A DNA stretch of 64,000 nucleotides from Clostridia bacterium (GTDB taxonomy: Bacteria; Bacillota_A; Clostridia; Oscillospirales; CAG-272), in contig JAFTRQ010000133.1 of the NCBI GenBank assembly GCA_017462125.1, forward strand, positions 22,361-86,360. The letters run 5' to 3'. Below, one piece after another: positions 42,601-52,704 of the stretch (positions are counted from its first letter, which is position 1; each line of letters opens with the position of its first letter). A model generated the notes under the pieces. That model was not told the DNA's origin. It saw only the letters and a list, made by a program, of their open reading frames with translations, and did no database searches. Position numbers and translations under genes: made by a program.

Positions 42601-44046
42601 ATGATCGAGAGAAAAAAGCCGAGATATGCCAGAATCGGTGTTTTTGCGGTGTCGCACGCTACCTATAACGCCCAATTTGAAGGGCTCTACGACAACCTGA
42701 ACCGCTACCACGCCGATCTTGTGGGCCAGATAAAAGCAAACGAGGTCGAGGTGGTGGATTTCGGTATAGTCGATTCATCGGAGCAGGCCTTTGAGGTTGC
42801 CGAAAAGATGTCGGGTTGCGGACTTGATCTGCTGATCTGCAATATGATAACCTACGCTACGTCGTCGGTATTCGCACCTATCATCCGAAACGTAAGCGTT
42901 CCGATGATACTCACCGCGCTTCAGCCCCGCGCAGGTCTTGACTACAGCAAGGCTTCAACCTTTATGCAGCTGGAAAACGACAACATCTGCTCGGTCCCCG
43001 AGTTCATCGGTGTTGCGATACGGATGAACAGAAGGATATACGATGTGATCATCGGCACGCTTTACGACGACCCGCAAGCGCAAAAGGAGCTTGCAGAGTG
43101 GTGTGATATCGCCAAGGTGCTCCACGATCTGAAGGGCGCGAGGATCGGCCTTAGGGGGCATACGCTGGAGGCGATGTACGATATGCACGCAGATCCCACG
43201 GCGATTGCAAGCTGGTTCGGCATCCACGTGCCGCTTTTAGAGATAGACTCCGTGGCAAAGCTTTACGAGAGCGTCAGCGAAGAAGAGATTGCCGAAAAGA
43301 TCAAGGTCATAGACCGTGAATTCGATATGCCCGAGCCTGTTTCCGATCCCGTGACCTCAAAGCTGACCGACGACGATAAATACCGCGCGGCAAAGGATGC
43401 CGTTGCTCTTGAAAAATTTGTGGAGCAGAATCACCTGACGGGCCTTGCATATTATTACGAGGGCAACGAGGGAAGCCTCAATCGCGAGGTGGCGTCCAAT
43501 TTTATCGTAGGAAACTCGATCCTCAACGCGCAGGGAATCCCTATGTGCGGCGAATACGACGTAAAGACCTGCATCGCTATGCTCATTATGGACAGATTGA
43601 ACATCGGCGGCAGCTTTGCGGAGTTCCACCCCTTCGACTTCAAGGAGGATTTCATCCTTGTCGGTCACGACGGTCCTCACCACATCGCCATCGCAGACGG
43701 CAAGCCGATCCTTCGCAGCCTGAAAAAATACCACGGCAAGCCCGGCTCGGGAGCGTCTGTGGAGTTCAAGATCAAGGAGGGTGAGATCACGATGCTGGGT
43801 ATCACCCAGAAGGCGGACGGAGGCTTCAAGTTCGTCATCGGCGAGGGAATTTCCAAGAAAGGCCCTATTCCGCCCACGGGAAACACCAACACCCGCGGAT
43901 TCTTTGAGCCTACCACAAGGGAATTCGTGAAAAAATGGGTTATGGAGGGCCCCACCCACCATTATGCCCTCGGAGTCGGTCATCACGCAAATACCATTGC
44001 CAAAATAGCCGAAATCCTCGGCATTGAGGCTGTAATCGTTAAATAA
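42601..44046 (+). CDS. L-fucose/L-arabinose isomerase-family protein
   Basis: A 481-residue protein of the FucI/AraA fold. Aldose-ketose isomerases of this family use two Glu, a His and Mn2+. Visible are the N-terminal Rossmann-like domains (GVFAVSHATYNAQFEGL, LLICNMITYATS), the YYYEGNEG segment (metal Glu), MCGEYDVKTCIAMLIMD (second Glu), EFHPFDFKEDFILVGHDGP and the C-terminal HHYALGVGHHA (His). It is distinct from the genuine AraA at 55657. Substrate is uncertain; with the following GH106-like gene, rhamnose or fucose conversion is plausible. The start is set by the leader-repeat GGAG. Confidence 0.85.
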   Translation: MIERKKPRYARIGVFAVSHATYNAQFEGLYDNLNRYHADLVGQIKANEVEVVDFGIVDSSEQAFEVAEKMSGCGLDLLICNMITYATSSVFAPIIRNVSVPMILTALQPRAGLDYSKASTFMQLENDNICSVPEFIGVAIRMNRRIYDVIIGTLYDDPQAQKELAEWCDIAKVLHDLKGARIGLRGHTLEAMYDMHADPTAIASWFGIHVPLLEIDSVAKLYESVSEEEIAEKIKVIDREFDMPEPVSDPVTSKLTDDDKYRAAKDAVALEKFVEQNHLTGLAYYYEGNEGSLNREVASNFIVGNSILNAQGIPMCGEYDVKTCIAMLIMDRLNIGGSFAEFHPFDFKEDFILVGHDGPHHIAIADGKPILRSLKKYHGKPGSGASVEFKIKEGEITMLGITQKADGGFKFVIGEGISKKGPIPPTGNTNTRGFFEPTTREFVKKWVMEGPTHHYALGVGHHANTIAKIAEILGIEAVIVK

Positions 44047-44060
44047 AGAAAGGAGTTTTT

Positions 44061-47000
44061 ATGAAAGATCAAGCCTTTGAAAGCTTCAAAAGCCCCGAAA
44101 AAATATATCACGGCACCGATTTTTGGATGCTGAACGATGCTCTTGAGCCCGACGAGCTTGTCCGTCAGCTCCGTGAGATGAAAAAGCAGGGTGTCTATAC
44201 CTTTATCGCAAGGACTTATATCGGTCTGAAGAGTGATTACCCGGGCGAGGACTTCAAGTCAAAGCTTCGCGTGATAGTTGACACCGCGAGAGAGCTTGAT
44301 ATGAAGCTCTTTCTGCAGGCGGGATATATGCCTGAGGACGTAAGCGGATTGCCAAGGGAATATGCCCTCAATTATCTCCACATTTATAAGGAGGGAACTC
44401 CGATCCCCGCAAACGAGAGAGCCTTGGCGGTCTATGACGGCTTTACCATCACCGAGTGGAATTCGGTCATATTCCTTGATATGTTTAACAAGGACTCGAT
44501 GGATTTTTATATCAAACAGAGCTACGACGAGGTCTGGCGAGAGTTTGCCGGCGATTTTGGCATGACGATCCTCTCGATCTGGGTGGATGAGCCCAGCTAC
44601 GTTGATACGCACCTGCCGTATCCTCTCGGAATTGAGAAGACCTTTGAGGAGCGTTGGGGATACTCGCTGATCGATAATCTTCATAAGCTCTTTTTCGACG
44701 CACCCGGCTACAAGACCGTGAGATACCACTACCGCAAGCTGCTTCAGGATCTGATGGAGGAGTATTATTTCAAGGGCATTCGCTCCTGGTGCAACGCGCA
44801 CAACCTCTGGGCAAGCGGACATCTTATGCTGGAAGATACTCTTGAGGTTCAGATCTCCCGCGCGGGAGCTACTATGCCTTTTTATAAGTATTTTGATATC
44901 CCCGGAATCGACGTGCTCCGCGGTCAGCAGAATTGGCAAAGGGGAGCTTTGAAGCCCCCGTCGGGTGACTACGTTTTCCGCGACACGATGATCAATACTC
45001 CGATCCAATGCGCCTCTGCCGCAAGACAGCAGGGGCAGGAGCATATCCTTTGCGAAATGTACGCGGTCACGTCTCAGGATATGGGATTCCGTAAGCAGAA
45101 GTATATGTTTGACTACATGGCCGCTCACGGTATCAATCACCGCAGCGTGCACGGAATCTTCTACTCACTCAAGGGCAGAGCAAAGAGAATGTATCCGCCA
45201 CACGTCAATTACTATCAGCCTTATTGGAATGACGTGCATATTCTGAACGATTACGTGGCGTCTGTTTCCCGCTTCATCAGCCTTGGCAGACCCGAGGGCG
45301 AGACGCTCGTTATTCATCCCCTTGATTCGGCATTCTGCGAATATACTTGCCTCCTTGATGCAAACCGCGTAACGGGCATTCAGCCCTCAAGAGCAGAGCT
45401 CCGCAAGCGCGACAAGACCTTTTTGAATCTGAATACCTCACTCACGCTTTCGGGCTGTATCTTCGACCTTGGAGACGAGAGAAGCATTGAAGCTATGGGC
45501 GCGGTTGACGGCGATCGCTTTGCTCTCGGCAAGATGTCGTATAGCACGGTGGTCCTCCCCGAGCTTATCGAGATACAAAAAACCACCCTTGACAAGATCA
45601 AGCAGTTTGCAAGGCAGGGCGGCAGAGTGATCATTCTTGGCAATTCGCCCACGATGCTCGACGGAATCGAGACGGGAAAGGATCTGCTTGCGGATATAGA
45701 GACGCTAAAGGTCGATACCGTAAGTCAGCTGTTGCCGCTTCTGCAGACGAAAAAGTATTCACTCTTCTGCTGTGAGGACGAGCGAAGCGTTATGATCCGC
45801 CGCAGGGTTGACGGAGAGAAGGCTTACTATTACGTATTCAACGCCGATTGCTCGGAGAAAAAGCACATCACGCTGACAGTTGACGGACATGTGCGCGCCG
45901 AAAGGTGGGATGCCTTTGCATATAGCAGAGAAGCGCTCGTCAGCCGTTACGAAAACGGCAAAACGCTCATTGATCTCACGCTTGCCGAGGGTAGCAACGC
46001 GCTGATAGTTACCAAAGAGGGCGAAAGCTGTAATACCGTTGTGCCGGAAAGCGCAAGGATGACTTTGGTTTTGCCCTTGAAGCCTACCTTCAGGCTTGAG
46101 CGCAAGGCTCCAAACGTTCTTTTGATGGAATATTGCGCCTTTAAGCGCGAGTGCGGTGAATATGGCGACGAATATCCCATTCTTGCCGTTCAGCAGATGC
46201 TCGTTGAAGAGAATTATCACGGCAAGCTGACGCAAAGATTTACCTTCATTGCCGAAAAGCCGCTTGGCGGCTTGGAATTAGCCCTCGAGGATGTCGATGC
46301 TCACGAGATCGTGATGAACGGCGCGCCTGTTACAGCAAAGCCGCACGGCTATTATATGGCGAAAGCCTTTGAGACCGTCGCTCTGCCTGACGCTGTCGTT
46401 GGCGAGAATACTATTGAGATCACCCGCGATTTCATCCCGCTTGCAAAGATCAGGCGCAAGATCTCTTCGCTTTTTGAGACGAGAAAGGGAGTTGAGCTTG
46501 AGGCGGCATACCTTATCGGTGATTTTGCGGTCAGAATGACGCAGATGCCCGAGAGAAACGGAGATCTTCGCTATTCAAGACGTGACACGGTTCTCACAGC
46601 AGAAAAGGAGACCGTATCGGGCGAGCTTACCAAGGCGGGCTACCCCTTCTTTGCGGGGACTGTATCCCTGACGCAGAATTTTGAATGGAATAGCGAGGCT
46701 GACCGTGTCAAGCTTTGCGTCGATGTTCTCGACGGATGCCTTTGCAAGGTCATGGTCAACGGAAAGGATTGCGGATATATGCACTCTGTGCCTTATGAGG
46801 TCGACGTGTCGACGGCGATCGAAAAGGGAGCGAATACGGTAACGATCGAGCTTACCAATACGCTCCGAAACCTTTTGGGTCCATACCACAGACCTCAAGG
46901 TGAGATCGGCGAGATCAGAAGCTCCTACGATGAGCCCGACATCGGTTGGATGGGCGGCGAGCGCGGCGGAGATAAGGGTTGGTACGATAATCGCGTGCCC

Positions 47001-47081
47001 GATACGGGCTATTGGACCGACGATTATCTCCTCGTTCCTCTTGGTGTGTCGGGTGTACGGATAGAAGGCTCGATTACTTGA
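44061..47081 (+). CDS. GH106-like glycoside hydrolase (putative alpha-L-rhamnosidase), 1006 residues
   Basis: A cytoplasmic 1006-residue protein. Residues ~15-430 form a TIM barrel (DELVRQLREMKKQGVYTFIART, LDMKLFLQAGY, ILSIWVDEPSY with probable catalytic acids, HGIFYSLKGRAKRMYPP). A Rossmann-like region at about 400-560 follows (GRVIILGNSP). C-terminal beta-sandwiches follow, the last (about 860-960) having VNGKDCGYMHSVPYEVDVS and NTVTIELTNTLRNLLGP, as in GH106 rhamnosidases. I place it near GH106 from this architecture, not from a proven signature. It lies 14 bp after the isomerase with AAAGGAG, clearly one operon, and ends at an 18-bp terminator. Confidence 0.75.
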   Translation: MKDQAFESFKSPEKIYHGTDFWMLNDALEPDELVRQLREMKKQGVYTFIARTYIGLKSDYPGEDFKSKLRVIVDTARELDMKLFLQAGYMPEDVSGLPREYALNYLHIYKEGTPIPANERALAVYDGFTITEWNSVIFLDMFNKDSMDFYIKQSYDEVWREFAGDFGMTILSIWVDEPSYVDTHLPYPLGIEKTFEERWGYSLIDNLHKLFFDAPGYKTVRYHYRKLLQDLMEEYYFKGIRSWCNAHNLWASGHLMLEDTLEVQISRAGATMPFYKYFDIPGIDVLRGQQNWQRGALKPPSGDYVFRDTMINTPIQCASAARQQGQEHILCEMYAVTSQDMGFRKQKYMFDYMAAHGINHRSVHGIFYSLKGRAKRMYPPHVNYYQPYWNDVHILNDYVASVSRFISLGRPEGETLVIHPLDSAFCEYTCLLDANRVTGIQPSRAELRKRDKTFLNLNTSLTLSGCIFDLGDERSIEAMGAVDGDRFALGKMSYSTVVLPELIEIQKTTLDKIKQFARQGGRVIILGNSPTMLDGIETGKDLLADIETLKVDTVSQLLPLLQTKKYSLFCCEDERSVMIRRRVDGEKAYYYVFNADCSEKKHITLTVDGHVRAERWDAFAYSREALVSRYENGKTLIDLTLAEGSNALIVTKEGESCNTVVPESARMTLVLPLKPTFRLERKAPNVLLMEYCAFKRECGEYGDEYPILAVQQMLVEENYHGKLTQRFTFIAEKPLGGLELALEDVDAHEIVMNGAPVTAKPHGYYMAKAFETVALPDAVVGENTIEITRDFIPLAKIRRKISSLFETRKGVELEAAYLIGDFAVRMTQMPERNGDLRYSRRDTVLTAEKETVSGELTKAGYPFFAGTVSLTQNFEWNSEADRVKLCVDVLDGCLCKVMVNGKDCGYMHSVPYEVDVSTAIEKGANTVTIELTNTLRNLLGPYHRPQGEIGEIRSSYDEPDIGWMGGERGGDKGWYDNRVPDTGYWTDDYLLVPLGVSGVRIEGSIT

Positions 47082-47107
47082 TAAAGACTTTTTTCGAAAG
47101 ATTATAG

Positions 47108-47148
47108 AAAAAATCCCGTGCTTGATGCTGTCAAGCACGGGATTTTTT
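47108..47148. terminator. Strong bidirectional terminator
   Basis: An 18-bp perfect stem (47108-47125 with 47131-47148) with 5-nt loop TGCTG and A6/T6 ends. It closes the plus-strand isomerase/GH106-like unit and the minus-strand DUF5107 unit. Confidence 0.88.
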
Positions 47149-47185
47149 GTTGTTTTATTGTAAATGCTTATCTGTCAAAGCAGAC

Positions 47186-49210
47186 CTAATCTCTGATGAT
47201 CTCTCCGCCGCGCAGCCATTCTATGTCAGAGAACATACGGAAGTCCACAAATCTCGGCGGGTCGATATTCTTTTCGTCAAAGACCACCCCATCTCTTTGC
47301 GCCTTCTTTTTCTCGATCTCGATCCACAGATCCAGCGTGATCGTCTCGCCCTCTCGGATGTCGGGCAGGAGAAGTCCGCCGTTCTTGTACAGAATGCCCT
47401 CAGCACCTGCGATATCTCCGTGAGACAGGAGCGCGAATGCGTAATAAAGCATGCATCTCGGCTCACTCTGAATGCTCTGCGGCATTTTTTCGTAGGTCGC
47501 TTTCAATTCAATAAATCGTTTGTTGTTGTAGAGACAGCGCAACGCCTCCTTGGAGAGGGAAATATCGTTTTGGTGCATATTCCATGCCTCCAGCATAAGA
47601 GCGACTTCCTTTTCGTGATCCTTTCGGTCGCGGTTGAGAATAGAGAGCGCGTAGAGCGCCCAAGGGGAGGGCTGCAGAGCGAGAGATTTTTCAAGGAGCT
47701 CTTCAGCCTTGTCGTAGTCCTTTTCAATAAAGGTAATAAGACCGAGCTGCAGGCTTGCGAACCAATTGTCCGAATCCTTGTTTTTCACCGCGTTTTGCAA
47801 AAGCGCTGCCCATTTCTTGCCACACATATAGGACACGGGAGGCTCGGTGGGAGCGTGGATGCCGACAGTTCCGTCTCTCAGCAGAGTCAGCCAGGGGAGC
47901 TGTTCCTCGGATGCTTCACCGAAATCAAGGTGATCACACAGAGCCTCCTCGCCGCAAGCCTTTCTTCTTTCCTGCTCCAAAGCTCCCCAGCCGTCAGCAC
48001 GGAACAAGACCTTTTCGGCGGGGCTTTTTGCCATCTTTTTCGTGGATTTGAGAAGCGCCTCCATCTCATCGGCGCTGATCAGCTCGTTCAAGCGGTATGC
48101 GCTCTCGCGCTTTGCCTCGTCCCATTCACCGTGTACCTTTTTGGGATCGGTATGGATCGCGCCATAGGCCTCCACCCATTCCCAAGCGGTATTAGGCGGC
48201 ATCGGGAGACATTCGTATTGCGTTTTTGCAAGTCCTGCCTGAATTTCGTTGTAGCTTCCGCTCTCGCCGTCTGCGGTGAGAAAGCTTTTCCAACGGTCGC
48301 CGCCCTTGCTGTTACCCCAGACAAAGAGCTTGCGCCCCTTCAGTCGCTTCGTGGAGGTCTGTACGAGACCGTAGCCGTCTTGATCGACCTGACAGATGAA
48401 TTTACGCTCATCCTCGGGAATATTCCAAAAATAATCAATGGAGATCACGTTGTTTGTGGGGTAGGTGACGTTGATTCCGTTGTATTCGGGAACGGCAATC
48501 TTTATGGGGTGCGCGTCTCTTGTGGTGTAGGTAGTGCTTGCGGGAACGATCACGCGGCTGCCCTCCTTGTCGGGGGTCGCGATGTTGCTCCACCAATACA
48601 TGGGTATTACGTCAAAGGAGGGATTAACGATCCTTGCTCTCACAAACAGAAGCTTGGAGCCCTCGGGCAGGAAGAAATCAAGCTGATAGACCACAGAGCG
48701 GATGCGCTCGTACTGATAGAATCTCAGCACGGGTGTGCCGTCTTCAAGCTTCGTTTGCGCTGTGTGCATCAGATCGCAGGTGAAGGGGTGATGACCCACG
48801 TATCCGCAGTTCCATTCAACTCCTCCGCTCATCCATGCGTTGCGGATAGCCAGATGACAGGGGCGGACGACGCTGTTTGAAAACAAAAGGTCGCGCCCTT
48901 CGTCCTTGTCGAAGAGGGAATGAAGCTTTCCGCCAAACTGAGGGAAGAAGGTTGCCTTCAGGTGCTCGTTTTCAAGGACGACACAGCTCTGCTCGCTCTC
49001 CTCCGGCTCTCTTGCGTAGTTATCCTGTGCCTTATAGGGAAAGGCGTAATCCACCGTGCCGTAATTGACGAACAGGCCGTCGTCCTCACCAAGCTCAAAC
49101 TTGTCGTGCAAAATGCCAAGTCTTATATTTTCCGAGATGGCGGGAAGCGAGCTGACTCCGCCGAAATCCACCGCGGGGATCTTCAGCTTTTCAATACGTA
49201 ATTCGGTCAT
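47186..49210 (-). CDS. DUF5107 and tetratricopeptide-repeat protein
   Basis: A 674-residue protein. Residues ~1-370 match the DUF5107 beta-sandwich (VVLENEHLKATFFPQFGGKLHSLFD, NAWMSGGVEWNCGYVGHHPFT, PMYWWSNIATPDKEGSRVIVPA), a mutarotase-like fold found in glycan loci. The C-terminal ~280 residues contain TPR helices (DYDKAEELLEKSLALQPSP, MLYYAFALLSHGDIAGAEGIL). No signal peptide. The start at 49210 follows GGAGGAG and overlaps by one base the stop of the YgjV-like gene, so the two are coupled. The activity is unknown; relatives may bind or modify sugars. Confidence 0.85.
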   Translation of the reverse strand: MTELRIEKLKIPAVDFGGVSSLPAISENIRLGILHDKFELGEDDGLFVNYGTVDYAFPYKAQDNYAREPEESEQSCVVLENEHLKATFFPQFGGKLHSLFDKDEGRDLLFSNSVVRPCHLAIRNAWMSGGVEWNCGYVGHHPFTCDLMHTAQTKLEDGTPVLRFYQYERIRSVVYQLDFFLPEGSKLLFVRARIVNPSFDVIPMYWWSNIATPDKEGSRVIVPASTTYTTRDAHPIKIAVPEYNGINVTYPTNNVISIDYFWNIPEDERKFICQVDQDGYGLVQTSTKRLKGRKLFVWGNSKGGDRWKSFLTADGESGSYNEIQAGLAKTQYECLPMPPNTAWEWVEAYGAIHTDPKKVHGEWDEAKRESAYRLNELISADEMEALLKSTKKMAKSPAEKVLFRADGWGALEQERRKACGEEALCDHLDFGEASEEQLPWLTLLRDGTVGIHAPTEPPVSYMCGKKWAALLQNAVKNKDSDNWFASLQLGLITFIEKDYDKAEELLEKSLALQPSPWALYALSILNRDRKDHEKEVALMLEAWNMHQNDISLSKEALRCLYNNKRFIELKATYEKMPQSIQSEPRCMLYYAFALLSHGDIAGAEGILYKNGGLLLPDIREGETITLDLWIEIEKKKAQRDGVVFDEKNIDPPRFVDFRMFSDIEWLRGGEIIRD

Positions 49211-49746
49211 TAATTCTCCTCCGATCTTTCCGTACCAAAGCCCTTCTTTCGGTATCTGATCAAGCCTACGGTAATGGAAATGATGTTGAATATTTCGCAA
49301 ACAGCCCCGCCGATAGAGGGGATCGATGCGTTGTACAGCAGCCAGCAGGGCGAATCGCCAAGCTTAAAGACACGGAACATATTCTCGTTTCTCATATATG
49401 CCGCCACCGTGCCGAATACCGATCCCACGATGGGGATGATATCCCAAGCGGTGCGGTAGCCGAGAGAGCCCGCGATCATCACTGCCACCAGCAATGCTAC
49501 CAGCCAAGCCTTGTGCTGTGCCCATTTTTTGTCTTCTTTGAAATAAAAAACGATGTTTCTTGCCAAAAAAACGATGTTGAGATAGACTGCCGCATAGCTC
49601 CCCAGCAAAATATAGCTTGCAAGGAAGAACGCAGAGCCTGCAGTCTGCATCAGAAGGATCTGCTTTTTTGTTTTGAATTGGAACGATAGGATCGTAAGTA
49701 TCATACCGATCACGCTGAGAATTTGTCCTATGATTTCATTTGGCAT
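49210..49746 (-). CDS. YgjV-family integral membrane protein
   Basis: A 178-residue membrane protein with about five hydrophobic helices (IIGQILSVIGMILTILSF, LLMQTAGSAFFLASYILLG, YLNIVFLARNIVFYF, AWLVALLVAVMIAGSLGY, AVCEIFNIISITVGLIRY). Size and pattern fit the YgjV family, of unproven function. It is the only clear polytopic membrane protein in the window, but it is not a recognised sugar transporter. Order within the operon: after the DUF5696-like gene and before the DUF5107 gene. Confidence 0.82.
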   Translation of the reverse strand: MPNEIIGQILSVIGMILTILSFQFKTKKQILLMQTAGSAFFLASYILLGSYAAVYLNIVFLARNIVFYFKEDKKWAQHKAWLVALLVAVMIAGSLGYRTAWDIIPIVGSVFGTVAAYMRNENMFRVFKLGDSPCWLLYNASIPSIGGAVCEIFNIISITVGLIRYRKKGFGTERSEEN

Positions 49747-49788
49747 GATAGAGCCCTTTCTTGCAACGTGTCTTTATATCATTTGGGA

Positions 49789-51657
49789 TTAATCCTGACC
49801 GCAGACCACTCTGCCGTCGGGATATTTGATGCGGAATTCGCCGCTGTCAAGGTTGGCTTCAACTACCGTTCCGTCCGAGAAGGTGGAGCGGCGAGCGCGT
49901 CCGCTCTCGTCAAGGATCTCATGGCTTGTCAGCTCGCAGAGCGCGATCTGCTTGTGAAGCTCAAGGGCGATCTTGCCGTATTCCACTTCCTCCTTGGTGG
50001 AGTGCTGATGGAGGTAGATCGTTCCGCCGCACAAAAGCGCCCATACGTAGGGGGGATCCTTGGGGTCGATGCTCCACGCGCCGCGGCTGTGCAGTCCGTC
50101 CCACGGGATCACGATGCATTCGTGGAAAACAAGGTTGAAGAGCGGGATCGGAATGCCCACGTTTTCTCTGTCCTCGGCAATAAAGTCGGTGCACATAAAG
50201 GGCGCGTGATGACAGAGCGCCATCGAATCGATAATGCAGTCGAGAACCTCCTCGGAGGAGGGAATGATGCCGCGGGAGGTCAGCATATCAAGGCAGTGAC
50301 GTCTGTATTTTGCACAATCCTCTCTTGTTGCGGGATGGTCGGGATTGAAGCACTCGTCCATCTCAACAACCGAGAATACGTCAAGGTAGGAGCCGTCGAT
50401 CTTGATATCAAGACGCTCGAATTCGTCGTAATTTCTGCGAACGTAGTCGGGGGCGAGCTTGGAGCAGAGGAAGGTGTGCGGGCCGCCAAACCAATAGGAG
50501 CTGAAGTGGTGGCCTCCGTCAAAGTTCATTACCGCATTATCAAGAGAGAATCCGGGGGAGTCGTAGTAATAATCGCGGTATTGGTCGTGGATGCCGAATA
50601 AGTAACCAAGCTCATGGCAGGTCTGCTGAAGCGCTCTCATACCGTCGGCACCGCCCGCCGCCTCGTGGATGGGGAAGGGCGAGGGGTGAAGGTTGTCATA
50701 TCCGTGGTTGCCCCAGCCGTCCAGGTGGAGATACGCCTTTTCCGCGCCGTTTGCCTTCAGACGCTTCATGCCCTCGGCATTTTCGGCAAAGGTGGTGTAG
50801 TAATCGTTGGCGGATGGATTTTCGGGATCGTAATAATGAGAATCGGGGTGGATATGTACCGCGGCGCCGCTATGCACGATAGGGGAGCCCAAAAGGTATT
50901 CCACGCGGGGATTGCGAGCGATCTTCTCGCGCAGGGTGACGAATTTGCCGCGCTCACGGCGGTATTTGCGGTAGATCTTCGCGACGGTGTTGAAGTCACC
51001 CTCGGGGAAGAAGGTGAAGATCATTTCTCTCGCATATGACATCGAGCCCAGAGAGGGGATAAAGAAGGGTTGGACCTCGCCATCTTCAAAATCGTATCTT
51101 GCGTCAAAGGGTGTTTCGTAGATCGCGGCATATCCGCAGCCGTTGTGTACCTGACCGAACAGCGGCATATAGCCGTCTCTCTCATAGATCATTCCGTTTT
51201 CAATCTTGACCGCATAGCCTGCGGGGATCAGAGAGCCCTGCATGCGGGAAAGAACGGTATAGCCCTCGCCCTCGGCGGCGTCGAATTTCATACGGGGCGG
51301 GTAGACAAGCGCGGCGATCTCGCCCTTTGCGTCGCCCACGACCCAAGCCTTGGTGCGGAGCTCATCGGACGTTTCGTCAACGCCCACGAAGGTCTCCACG
51401 GTGAAGCTCAGCTTTTGTCCGTTGGCGTCGATAAAATCACTGTAGAGAGCGCGAGCGCCGTTCATTGTGCCGTTGTTATAGGCGTAGCTTTGGCATTTTG
51501 CGCCGGCAAGGTTCAATTCCGTTCCGTTTCCGAGACGGATGCTTCCCGTGCTTGCCCAGCTCCAATCTGTCTTGCCGCCCGCTACCGAGACCTTCAACGA
51601 GATCGCTTCGGGATCGTATTCAACACTTATATTTTTTGTTTGAAAAAGGTATTGCAT
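49789..51657 (-). CDS. DUF5696-like putative glycoside hydrolase, 622 residues
   Basis: A cytoplasmic 622-residue protein. An N-terminal beta-sandwich (about 1-200) is followed by a TIM barrel: MIFTFFPEGDFNTVAKIYRKYRRERGK, LKANGAEKAYLHLDGWGNHGYD, CHELGYLFGIHDQYRDYY, FERLDIKIDGSYLDVF (likely catalytic acid) and TSRGIIPSSEEVLD. A short C-terminal strand domain follows. This resembles DUF5696, which I associate with the GH101/GH129-type superfamily; the actual substrate is not known. CGGAGG precedes ATG 51657. It is the first gene of the 51657-47186 operon. Confidence 0.75.
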   Translation of the reverse strand: MQYLFQTKNISVEYDPEAISLKVSVAGGKTDWSWASTGSIRLGNGTELNLAGAKCQSYAYNNGTMNGARALYSDFIDANGQKLSFTVETFVGVDETSDELRTKAWVVGDAKGEIAALVYPPRMKFDAAEGEGYTVLSRMQGSLIPAGYAVKIENGMIYERDGYMPLFGQVHNGCGYAAIYETPFDARYDFEDGEVQPFFIPSLGSMSYAREMIFTFFPEGDFNTVAKIYRKYRRERGKFVTLREKIARNPRVEYLLGSPIVHSGAAVHIHPDSHYYDPENPSANDYYTTFAENAEGMKRLKANGAEKAYLHLDGWGNHGYDNLHPSPFPIHEAAGGADGMRALQQTCHELGYLFGIHDQYRDYYYDSPGFSLDNAVMNFDGGHHFSSYWFGGPHTFLCSKLAPDYVRRNYDEFERLDIKIDGSYLDVFSVVEMDECFNPDHPATREDCAKYRRHCLDMLTSRGIIPSSEEVLDCIIDSMALCHHAPFMCTDFIAEDRENVGIPIPLFNLVFHECIVIPWDGLHSRGAWSIDPKDPPYVWALLCGGTIYLHQHSTKEEVEYGKIALELHKQIALCELTSHEILDESGRARRSTFSDGTVVEANLDSGEFRIKYPDGRVVCGQD

Positions 51658-51783
51658 AATATCCTCCGTGATTTTTATTGTTGTTTAACGGTTTATTGCG
51701 TAATTGCAGTTATATTTTACCATATACAGTCAGCAATTGCAATATTAATTTAATTAAAAATATAAAAAGTTGTATATCTGTCA

Positions 51784-52638
51784 TTAAGGCAGCATAACCG
51801 ATACGCTGTGGGTGGGATCGTTCAGCACGGTGCCCTGTCTCAATTCGGTGTCCAGACTGAAATCCTTTGGAACGGAGGTTGGTGAATAGCCCGTCAGCTC
51901 CTTGAAGCTCCTGTTGAAATTACGGATCGTTGCGAAGCCGCATTTTCGGGCGACCTCGGTCACGGAAAGTGACGTATTGCTATGCAAAAGCTCGATTGCG
52001 TGCGATATGCGCAGGATATTCATATATTTTGTGAAGGAGGTTCCGGTGAGCGATACGATAAGCCGCGAAAAATGGGAAGGAGAGTAGGAGAATCGGCGGC
52101 AAGCCTCTTCAAAGGTGATGTATGCGAAATCCTTTTGAAGCTCTTCAAGGATCTGCTTATAATGATCGTATTTGGACGTCACGGAGCGCTCCTTTTTTGC
52201 AAGAGGCTCAAGGCGCAGAAGGTTAGCGAGCATTTTTATGGTCTCGGCTTTGATAACCGACGAATAAAAATCCCGCTTTCCGTTCTGTTCTGCTTTTACC
52301 GCTTCGTAATATGCGATTATGTCGTGCTTATAGGCAAGCTTTTCGCTGATTGGGGTCAGATCGGTCACGCTTGAAGCAAGAGTGCCGTCGATCAGCACCG
52401 TTATGACTATGGCACCCTTGTCGGATTCGATCTTGTGGATCGACTCGCCCGGAATAAATGCAGATTCGCCCTCACGTATCCTGATCTCGTTGCTTTCTGC
52501 GAAAACCGAGGCTCCGCCGCTTTGGCAGTAAACGATTTCGGTCTCCTCGTGCCAATGATAATTGTTTTTTACGTTCAACCACCGAGCACACCACACGGGG
52601 TCTTGCGGGGTGGTTCTTTTTTCACGCATAGCTAACAT
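51784..52638 (-). CDS. AraC-family transcriptional regulator (4), arabinose locus
   Basis: A 284-residue regulator with a cupin sensor (NNYHWHEETEIVYCQSGGASVF, ESAFIPGESIHKI) and C-terminal double helix-turn-helix (ITFEEACRRFSYSPSHFSRLI, SVTEVARKCGFATIRNFNRSFKE). Start at 52638 by the purine-rich AAAGAGGG site; a longer form beginning with a hydrophobic stretch would run into the promoter region and is unlikely. It is divergent from the araBD fusion gene, its probable target. Confidence 0.87.
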   Translation of the reverse strand: MLAMREKRTTPQDPVWCARWLNVKNNYHWHEETEIVYCQSGGASVFAESNEIRIREGESAFIPGESIHKIESDKGAIVITVLIDGTLASSVTDLTPISEKLAYKHDIIAYYEAVKAEQNGKRDFYSSVIKAETIKMLANLLRLEPLAKKERSVTSKYDHYKQILEELQKDFAYITFEEACRRFSYSPSHFSRLIVSLTGTSFTKYMNILRISHAIELLHSNTSLSVTEVARKCGFATIRNFNRSFKELTGYSPTSVPKDFSLDTELRQGTVLNDPTHSVSVMLP

Positions 52639-52704
52639 TGTCGCGCCCTCTTTCTCCTGTTTTAAGTGCATTATATAGCAAAAAGCAACAGATGTCAAGA
52701 ACAA

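Noticed and set aside
47147..48880. 577-codon plus-strand frame opposite the DUF5107 gene
   Set aside because: Begins in a terminator, lacks a ribosome binding site, and the minus strand encodes a recognisable family.
49210..49746. YgjV-like gene considered as the missing sugar transporter
   Set aside because: The helix pattern fits the YgjV family and shows no known transporter signature; kept only as a membrane protein of unknown function.
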